From the NCBI RefSeq assembly GCF_905475395.1, contig NC_058339.1, positions 93,692,520 through 93,756,519 on the forward strand: a DNA stretch of 64,000 bases. The letters are read 5' to 3'. Below are positions 54,686 through 64,000 of this stretch, piece by piece. Position 1 is the first letter of the stretch; each line of letters opens with the position of its first letter. Under the pieces are notes generated by a model, which was not told the DNA's origin, did not search any database, and was given only the letters and a program-made list of their open reading frames with translations. Origin of the DNA: Chrysoperla carnea. Lineage: Eukaryota > Arthropoda > Insecta > Neuroptera > Chrysopidae. The position numbers and the translations under genes are program-made.

Positions 54686-57600
54686 TAAGATCATTTTGTG
54701 CTTTTTTTTCTGTCTATTTTTAAAATATTCAGTGTGACTTGTAGTCAATTTGCTTTAAAAAAAAAAAAAAAAAAATCCAAAAAATGAATACAACTAACTG
54801 AATGAGTAATAGAAACTGACAAACTTGTAATAAATAAATAAAAACATAGTTAAATTGATGAATTAATAAAATTAAATTTGTACAAATTAAAAATTAATAA
54901 TAAATTTTCCATAATTAAATATTAATAAAAAAAATTTAAAAAAAAAAACCAATTAATATTTATTACTTACAACAATTTACAATTTACCTACTAATATTAA
55001 TTAATAATTCTAAATCTAATAATTCTAAATGATATACAAAACATAAAACTGATGGATAGCTTTAAATTTAAAAAAATATATAAAGTAAAATATAAACAAA
55101 CAAATAAAATATATTTATAATAATTATATAAATATATTATCAACGAATATCTAAAAATAAAATAAATATATTTCAAATTAATTAATATCTAATACTTACT
55201 ATATTTATGTATCTATAGATCTCTAAATTCAAAAAAACTCAATTGATTCAAATTTAAATATAATTTTTAGAATTATATAAATAAATAATTTATTAATATT
55301 ATAAATGTATGTATTTTTTAGTATTTAAATAAAAATGTTTTTGTATATTTAAAAAAAAAAAATATTTATTGTAATTTATTAAATAATTATATTATTTACA
55401 AATAAATTATTAAATATGAATTAATTAACTATTGTCTATTATTACTTTATTATAAATCAATTATAGGTATACTCCAATTAAATTAGGGTTTCGCCTAGAA
55501 ATCTAGCGGAATAAGCTGAATCGTGTGATTCCGGGGTTGACTACTTTTTGGACTAAGATCATTGGCTTATATAATAATTATTAAATCCTAAACAAAATAA
55601 ACCATTTATTTAAAATTAATTTCAGTAAAATACAAAGTTAAATAAAGTGAATGAAGGTAAGTAAAATTAATTAATTTAGGTGATTTCTTAAGTAATGTTT
55701 TTAACTTGCTGTCCGTCCATTGCACCTGTCTCTTAAGGTATATATACTATAAGGTATTGTAATGACGCAGCAACTACCTTAAAAGCGAGAAACACAAAGT
55801 TATTAATTAAAATGAATAATAAATGAAAAAAAATTTTTACTAATATTTTAATGTTTAAAGTTAGAATAACATACTATTATATTTCTACAAATATAATTAT
55901 ATATCAATTATTTATAAGACCATTAATATTTTATTTTAATACAGCGTGTACCATTTTAAATGTGCTACCATTTTGATGTTTTGTACTAGAAATAAAAAAC
56001 TACTAATAACTTTGAGTGTAGACCGAAATAATGTAAAACATTAGAAGTCTGTTAATAAATAACGATTATATGAGAGTGTGTTCATCATAAATGAAACACC
56101 TTGTATAAACATACATTAGATAATTGTAACTATTTAACAAGTTGTTGCTATGTAATTAATTATAATTATTATTAAAAACGTTTTACTTAAATTCTAGCTT
56201 TTAATAGTTCACATTTATTATTTAAAAATGACATTTAGTAATTATTTATCTAATGTAGTCTACTAATACTGTGCTGTATGACGTCATCAAATATCTATAT
56301 TATTAAATATTTTATTTTATTTTATTTCACTGAAATAAATATAGTTTTATTTAAATGAAACTAAATATTTCTATCCGAAATATCCACAATAATACACTTT
56401 TTCAATAGTTTAGGAACTATAGCCGTATAAACAATTAATTTGTTTATAACAAATTTCTCCCCAATCTGAGCTATGAGCTAAATTCGGATTCAGCATGTCA
56501 AAATACGTCGACATACATTCCTTGTTCAGTAGGACCTGTAAATGCACATGAAACTCACTCAGCGCCTACACTAAGGATAATGGAAGGTTGAATGTTTGGA
56601 CTATAAAAGATCACACTCCCATACTCACAATATTTGGATTTGATTCGCTTTGTTGGTTTTACGTTTTATACAAAACATTTTACAAGTAGTATTACGTTGA
56701 TAGCAGTGCAGTGGTTGGTAATACTTTAACTAGAACATTATGAAGACGATGCGATGGTTTTGGTCAGCCAAGAAAGATAAATGTTTTTGAAATGTTCACT
56801 TTTATTTGAATAAATTCACATAAATTGTGAATGGAATTTAATTTATATTTAACTATATAGTTTAGTTTAGTTTAGTATTTATTTATGAATGTGATTTAAT
56901 TTAAATAATAATGGTTTGTTTGGTTTGATTCAATTTAATCAAATAAATGTTTATATTGAAATAAATTATTGTTAGAATTTGGATGTTTTTAACTAGTGTA
57001 GAATATTTATATATAGGGTGTTCTATTATTGATAGCTATAAAGTATACTAGTAAATTAAGCTTATCAAGACAAATGGAAAAGCTCCTTACGAAATTTCGA
57101 TCTGAGGCCTAATTCGGGAGATGTGACTATGGGAAAAATAGAAGGATTTATGCATTCGCAGACTTATTAAACGAAGTAGGTATCGCTTTAGAATATAATG
57201 AGGACTATCATAAAACAAAAATTGTTTGTAAATTGATTTAATTGGATAGGCAATACTAAAAGAACTATTTTGTTATAAATAAAGACAAAAAAAATTAAAT
57301 GTTAATCAAATTATTTTAAAAATACAGAGACTCTGATGGAGCATTGTGTTATCATAAGAAATTATGTAATACTTATCTGCAGTGTATTGTACTAATATTA
57401 ATTCACAATTTAATCCCCTCCGTGTATTGATACCTCCCACATCTAAGTTTCTCTTGTAATTCATTTATTCTCTAAACCAAAATTTAAACTATCATGTACC
57501 GCTATTAGAATTAAATGGATTATTTTAGTTATTTAGTGTTATGTGTAAATCAAACTTAAATAATATTGATATTGGTAAAAGTTAATATTTGAAATGAATT

Positions 57601-58079
57601 CAAATCAATTAATAACCAATATTTACATAATATGCAATTTAATATTCTGTAAACAGATTATAAATATTATTTACTTAAATAAATATAGATTATACCCAGA
57701 TTATTAAAATAACAATACATAGAGCAGCTACCTTCACTAATGAACAAAATCAATTGATGATAGGTACATACGTTTAATTAATAGTGGAGAATATAGGTAT
57801 TATGAAAACTTATTATTGAAAATGTTCAATATCAATCAATATCTATAAATTATAATCAATGTATTCAATTATTATTTACCACCAGTCAAATATCTATACA
57901 AATGTTATGTGAATAATTATTATTAATTCTAATTAGAATTAATTTTATTTACCACAAATTCATATTTAATAAATGAAAGAAAAATTCATCTAAAGAATCT
58001 TTAAATAATTTTTTTTGAAACTAAAAAATGGAATTATTTTTTCATTAATTATTAATAAAAAATAGTTTTTTCTTTTTGA
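54686..58079. other. AT-rich intergenic with two MITE relics
   Basis: 55940-56106 has ends ACAGCGTGTACCATTTT and GAAACACCTTGTATA. 57012-57200 is a left half of family E (GGGTGTTCTATTATTGATAG, CGATCTGAGGCCTAATTCGG). A GC-richer patch at 55488-55565 is unassigned. No gene was found. Confidence 0.5.
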
Positions 58080-58260
58080 ATAAAAAAACCAGTAGTGACG
58101 TATTTACAATCGTTGAGGCTGTGAGTCAATCGGTTTCTATGGAACTAAGCGGTATAATATAGTGAAACTTTACGAAAGCGAAATGTTGACGTTCTCTGCC
58201 GTTTGAATTTATAGTTTAGAAAAACCATTTTCAATTGTAAAATTACATGAATAATAAATT
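58080..58260 (-). repeat. MITE family C, reverse-orientation copy
   Basis: AGTAGTGACGTATTTACAA, TTGAGGCTGTGAGTCAATCG and GTTTCTATGGAA are the reverse complement of blocks in 43104-43470 and 28193-28495. Confidence 0.7.
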
Positions 58261-59146
58261 AAAAAAATTTTTTTTTAAAATTTTTCTCAATAATTTTAAA
58301 CTTATGTAAAAAAAATAAAACGGAATCCTAAAAATGAACACTATAAGCATTAAATTATTGATTGCAAATAAAGAAGCATTAAATGTTTTGTGTCCCAAGT
58401 GTAGCCAACAGTTTATTATAGAAAGTATAAGTACATCTATATCTATCTAGTATGGACATAAAACTAAATGTTTGAACAAATGAAGCATTAAGCATGAAGC
58501 ATAAAGCATGATAGAGCATTATAAGTTTTTATTTATTTTTTTTTTCACTTTTAAAACTTTTTGATTATATTTTACAATATACCACGAGCCAAATCGACAA
58601 GATTTCATTTCTACACAAGGTAAGAAATGCAATCTTGTCATGTCATGGCGTTTATTACAATGCTGGTATGGTATAAAGACAGATACTACAAAAGTAGTAT
58701 CAGTTTACAATACTGTATGATATAAAAACTTGGCGCGTTTATCAATAAGCAATAAACGCTATGTTTGTTGTCACATTGCTCGTCACTCTAAAATTATTAA
58801 CCTATTTTGCAATTTTAATAAATATTTCTGGTATGAAATTAATAGAATCAGTAACATTACAGTGTTAAATAGTACTATTTGCCAGAAGTGTTGTGGATAT
58901 CACCAGTCAGTATGAGCCTAACACCCATATTAAAATCGCCCTAATTTTTGCTAATGTTTCGATACATTTCACAGTAAAATTATCTATAAGTATCGATAAT
59001 TATAAAGAAATCCTCTGTAATAGTCTGGCTCTTAGAATACATAAATATTTGATTACAGCCACCATTCCATGCCCCAAGCATCTATTTGATTTGATTGGAT
59101 CCATAATGGATTGGATCCAAACCTAAAACTAGAGCTGTATTATCTG

Positions 59147-59184
<38 letters not shown>

Positions 59185-61138
59185 TTTTATTATATTTTAT
59201 TAAGTGTACCAAATAAAACGAATCGTGAAACATATAAACAATTGGTAAAAATGTAGAAACATTCCTAACATACTACTTGTGAGAAGAGTAAATAAAATTA
59301 TCTTTTGTAAATAATATAAACCGTATGAAGTTAAGAAACCTTTAGTAACATTGACATTTTAGAAAATATTGATTCATATTTAATATTTGCCCGAGTTTAT
59401 GATTGTGTTATAATGTGTGCGACAAGGAATCTAGTCATAGACAAGAACAAACACATACATGATGATTGTGCGTATGATCTACAAATTGTAATTTTTAAAG
59501 GGAACACACAACAAATCTATATCTATATAACTATATAAGTAAGTATAATAAGAATGATGTGGGAGAACAGAACAGAACAGAACAGAACAATCAAACAGAT
59601 AGACAGATAGTCAGATAGATAGATAGACACAGTTGGTTGAATGGATGGACAAATAAATGGTTTTGGTTTGTTATTATCATCACAATACTTTTACCCACAT
59701 GGGAAAAATTGACAAAATGAGTTTTTTGTTACACAACACAACCAATACTAACTCTAACTACATCGAGAACATCGAGAACATCGAGAAATGACAAATATAT
59801 AAAGGATCATCACACTTTTACTAACTATAACTACCTATCTATAAAGGCTAAGGCTTGCAGCCTTATACTTACAGGTTCAAATTGAAAAAGGATATCTATT
59901 ATATTCTATATTATTGTATTTCTATATGTTATATCATATCGTACATATCTAGTTCGATTCTATCTAGAATATAGATTGGTTTAGAATAAACTATATATGA
60001 TTGATAATTAGATTATCTAGCTATCAATTGTTTTAATAAAAATATTTCGTTTTTTGTTTTGTTTTTTTTTTTTTTTTACATATAAATCACTTTTTAGAAA
60101 ATGATTTGGAACAAGAATTTGAGTTTGGTTTCAATACAATTATTGATTTTAACGTCTTAAGTCTACCGCTAAACCAACTACACTACCGATGCTTGTTGTA
60201 TATAAACCAAAATATATAGTATATTATAAAAATAATCAATAAGTTTATTTCAAACTTTCTGTAGGTTAGTAACAACAATCTTCATGTAGTTGACACAATC
60301 ACATATGAACTAGAGACATGATAAATATGTGTTCATAATAACCAAATACTCTATTTACACGATTATATATTTCAACTAAGTACAATTTTATTTTCCATCA
60401 ATAATATGACTGATTTCAAACTAAAATCAATACTTTCATAGAAGTAATAATTTTTATTTATTTTACTTCAGTGATTTTGTATCAATGAATTCATATTTTA
60501 AATTCAATCCCATTCTATTTAAATGAATTGAATCCGTTGTAATGGTTCAACCTATATGTATATATGTATGTACGTATGTATGTATGTTTGTTATGTTAGA
60601 TACGAACATTGCAATCCCAAAGAGAAACACACTTCTATTCTACAATATACAAACAAACATATATTAGATTATGTTTTATACATTTATGTTTATCTGTTCA
60701 GTACCTAACGTTATGAAGGAGCTTCAACCTTTTTTGTAAGGTTTTTGTAGGTGATTTTTTTTGTAGAACCAGAGTTGTACTATAGTTGTACATACAACAT
60801 TTTATATTTAGTTGTTTAGAGTTGTTTTAAATAATAAAATGATTGTAAATTAAAAATAAATGTTTCAATAAAACTATTCGACTTGCTACTATTATTATAT
60901 AAACTTATTGCTAGAGTACAAACATATAGCTATGTGACGAATTCTAGAACAGGGACTCAATTTATAATTCTTTTATATCCGTTTTTACATAAAAGAATAC
61001 AAAGCACTTCACAAGCTATTCCTTGAATCTAATTTGCTTGAATGACTTCCGTAATGTATAATTTGTAATGGTTTTGTTAGTCCAATCAAATCTAATCCAG
61101 TCCTGTTCTGTCCTGTTCTGTTCAGTTTGTTTTAGTAA
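58261..61138. other. Intergenic, simple repeats only
   Basis: (TA)n at about 59149-59180, (CAGAA)n at 59565-59588, (GATA)n-like at 59598-59627, (CATCGAGAA)n at 59762-59787 and (GTAT)n at 60562-60588. Small open frames at 58730-59126 have no recognisable domain. Confidence 0.5.
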
Positions 61139-61369
61139 TCCCTATATATAATAAATGTGAAAGTAATGTTGTTTGTTTGTTTGTTTGTTTGTCACGCAAA
61201 AACTACTGAATGGGTTTGAATGAAACTCTTCAATAATATAGCTTATACATCAGAATAACACATGAGCTATAATTAATAAAAAAAATATTTAAAAAAAATT
61301 AATTCACTGAGGAGGTTAACACTATAACACGATGGTGTTTACTTTTAAACCCAGCGGGTATCAAGCTAG
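61139..61369 (+). mobile_element. Short non-autonomous Helitron-like element
   Basis: Starts TCCCTATATATAATAAATGT, then GTGAAAGTAATG and a (GTTT)n run, with CACGCAAAAACTACTGAATG inside. It ends ACCCAGCGGGTATCAAGCTAG|T: short hairpin plus CTAG followed by T. 231 bp, no coding capacity. Confidence 0.75.
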
Positions 61370-63415
61370 TTTAATATAAAATGAATGCTTTATAAAATAG
61401 ATAAAACTTATAAAAATAATAAAATACAAACATACATACTTTGTACAAAACAATGTTTTAGACGGGCCATGGACCATGGACCACATATCACACTCTAGCA
61501 TAATAATGTTATAAATCCATTTAGATAAGACCACCACTCATAAAAATTTATTAAAATCATAAATAATATCAGTCAGCTTCAGATACAGCTTACATCTATT
61601 TAATGTTAACTTTAATGTTAATTAGTACCTACTGTTAACGTGATGCATGGCGGGGGGAGGAACTCAAGAAGAGGTCCAAACACTAAATGTAGATGTTGTA
61701 GGGGTAAAAATGATGATGAATATTAATAATTTTGTAAAAGTTGAGTTAAAAAGATTTTAAAATGAAAACAGAATGAATTGATGCGTTTATAATTCGATAA
61801 AATCATTTTAATTTTTAATAATAAACTTTTAAGTTTAAAGTTTAAAGTTTAATGTTGAATTGGATTGAGTTGCTTGTTTATTCCAACAAAAACTAAACTA
61901 AATATGCTACACTGTCTCAGTCTGTAACTTTAAAACTGTAATTGTTCAAATAAATATAGTTAGCTGCCTACAGGATGATCTACGATCTTTTAAAAAACAC
62001 ATATTTGATTTTTATGTAATTATTTTTTGTAATTTTCTAATAAGATTTCCAACTTTCTGTTTATATTTTGAACAACTTATAATTGTATAATAAATAATTG
62101 AATAAACTACGGTACGGTATCCTAAAATCGTAAATATAATATAAAAACGTCATAATATTTTTTTTTTATCGTTTTTCATAACGATAACGATAACGATAAC
62201 GATATAACTGATTGCTAACTAAAATAAAGATGTAAAAAGGGGGTGGGTGGAGGTTTGGTCCACGCACTCATTTACCAGACGTTTGTTTGATTGAAGTAAA
62301 AAAAGTGTTTGCTCAACAAATAATAAAAAAAAAAACATAAATATCAAACGATTATTATAAAAATAATGAGACAGATAACCAGTTGAAAACTTGATGTTGA
62401 GTTGTATTTGTAGTAAACTGAGAAGTACAAACTAAAAGAACAATTTTATAATTTCTTGTAAAAGTTTTAGATTTTAATAGATTTTAAATCATTCTAATAT
62501 GATTACTTAATCAAATAACAGTTATGAAAGTTTAAACTTTTGATAAAAATGAATTTAAACTTATCAGAAGTTATTTGTAAGTGTTATTTTTGTATAAATA
62601 AAGATTTGAAAAAGTTTTTTATGAGTTTGATTTTATTAATAAATATAATTAGAGGTAGGTATTAAAACATTACACATTGAACATTAAATATAATTATATA
62701 AAATTAATTTATTTGTAATTATTAATAGTTAGATAAATATAATAAATTTTATAGTTTTTTTTAAGAACATTTATGATTGATTTAATGATAGTTTAGAACC
62801 AACACACAGTAGGTCTGCTCTAATGGTCTAGTCTGGTCTTATAGTCATTAAATATTAATTTTATTACAGCTTTAGCAGCTTTACTTTTATAGCTTCAGAT
62901 TTATATAAGTTTGGTGGTATTTGTGTGTGTTGTATAAATACAATTAATTATTAAAATATTACATTTATATTGATTTATGTTGTGTTGACCTTATTAAAAT
63001 ATATGTAATTTTAATGTTTAATTCATAAATTGTACAATTATATATCATACAATTTATATATAACTAAAATTTTAACCAAGATATTCTTTTAGTAAAATAT
63101 TAAAAATTTGTAAGGATTTTTGTACAGTGCAAATATTATAAATGAGACACAGAGTACAAATATTCCTAGTATTGTATTGTAAAGTTATATGAAATGAAAT
63201 GAATGACATGATAAGTAGCTAAGTATTATTAGTATTAGATTGGTTTGTGCTGTTGTAGGATTAAAATAGGAATCAAAATTCCATTAATAATAAATATAAA
63301 CAATAAGTTCATTGTACTCATTTTACAACAATCAATCCTACTACAACTAAACAATATTCATTACTTACTTACTTACTACTCATTCATCATTAACTAGTAG
63401 CTATTTATTACTATA
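61370..63415. other. Intergenic, nothing recognised
   Basis: AT-rich, with a short (GATAAC)n tract at 62180-62205 beside poly-T. No gene, RNA gene or named repeat was identified. Confidence 0.5.
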
Positions 63416-63861
63416 TAAGGTGGACCATTTTAATCCGTTATGGCTAATAGCTTGTTTTGTAGTTAATCAATTCAAAAAATAAACTCCAATAAAAGTTTGA
63501 TAGGGGATATGATATTCTCACATCAGTTCTCCAGATTGATTTAATAGTCAGTTCAGATACTAAAAGATAAGAGACAGAATCACACTTTAAATTAGAAAGT
63601 TGATCCTTGTAAAAAAAAACTAACATTTTTTATTTAAAATTTTTTTCGAAAATTGTTAGCTTTCGAAGGATGTTAGAATTGTATTTAAGCGAAATAAAAT
63701 ACGCTGAATTTATAAGTCCAATCTTGTAAACTAATTTAATTTAAAGTGTAATAACTTCAATAAAAATTGTAATTTTATAACTTTTGTTAAAGTTATTTTT
63801 TGATTGGTTAACTACAAAACAAACTAGTAACCATACTAAATTAAAATGGTACACCCTGTAA
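63416..63861. mobile_element. MITE with long inverted ends, about 446 bp
   Basis: AAGGTGGACCATTTTAATCC at the left is inverted at the right as AAATTAAAATGGTACACCCT. The inner arms TTGTTTTGTAGTTAATCAA and TTGGTTAACTACAAAACAAA are also inverted. The interior has no coding capacity. Confidence 0.8.
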
Positions 63862-64000
63862 TACAGTGACATTAAGTGTAGTGAGTATAGTAAATACCTC
63901 TAATTAAACAATATGTATAACTATTATAGTAATAATAATGAAAGCGAACCAAGATCAACCATCACTGAATTCTGCATACATAGACAGACAGTACAGTACA

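Noticed and set aside
58730-59126. Two small overlapping plus-strand frames (61 and 77 codons)
   Set aside because: No motif, no conserved-looking residues, AT-rich codons, no promoter or splice evidence.
1-64000. tRNA, rRNA or other structural RNA genes
   Set aside because: I looked for cloverleaf cores (A and B boxes) and rRNA blocks by eye and saw none; a covariance search would be decisive.

Overview
This is an AT-rich stretch of insect nuclear DNA with spliced genes, long introns and many short inverted-repeat transposons. The arthropod assignment rests on four things: an intact CYP4-type P450, a ribosomal protein SA gene, an iRhom that aligns across its whole membrane domain, and Helitron and non-LTR debris of insect type. 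The order or species cannot be fixed from sequence alone.

Layout. 149-3593 (minus): the first five coding exons of a CYP4 cytochrome P450, cut by the left edge before the I-helix. 4921-6075: a higher-order tandem repeat of three 385-bp units, each made of about eight 48-bp subunits. 7286-9676 (minus): ribosomal protein SA with four coding exons, a non-coding first exon and a pyrimidine-tract transcription start. 9.7-15.6 kb: intergenic, AT-rich, with inactive repeats. 15622-25425 (plus): a nine-exon iRhom gene whose reconstructed reading frame is about 2083 residues because of an enormous Gln/His/Ser/Asn/Thr-rich N-terminal half. 25.4-33.4 kb: intergenic with several inverted-repeat elements. 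33405-51603 (plus): five exons, 5'-incomplete, of a single-pass membrane protein that I do not recognise. Its cytoplasmic tail carries a repeated RRxS-type motif, and the gene includes a 27-nt microexon and a 10.6-kb intron packed with nested transposons. 51.6-64 kb: intergenic, AT-rich, no convincing gene, more repeat copies.

The four genes look functionally independent: detoxification/lipid hydroxylation, translation, ADAM17/EGFR-ligand trafficking, and an unknown membrane protein. All coding joins proposed here keep frame with AG acceptors and GT donors, except one GC donor in the P450 gene. The main accessory content is mobile: a TTAA-flanked MITE family with at least seven copies, a second TTAA-flanked 646-bp element, many elements with TACAGGGTGT-like ends, three Helitron-like insertions, a non-LTR reverse-transcriptase tail fragment, and a large compound TTGGG/GGT/GGGTCT microsatellite.
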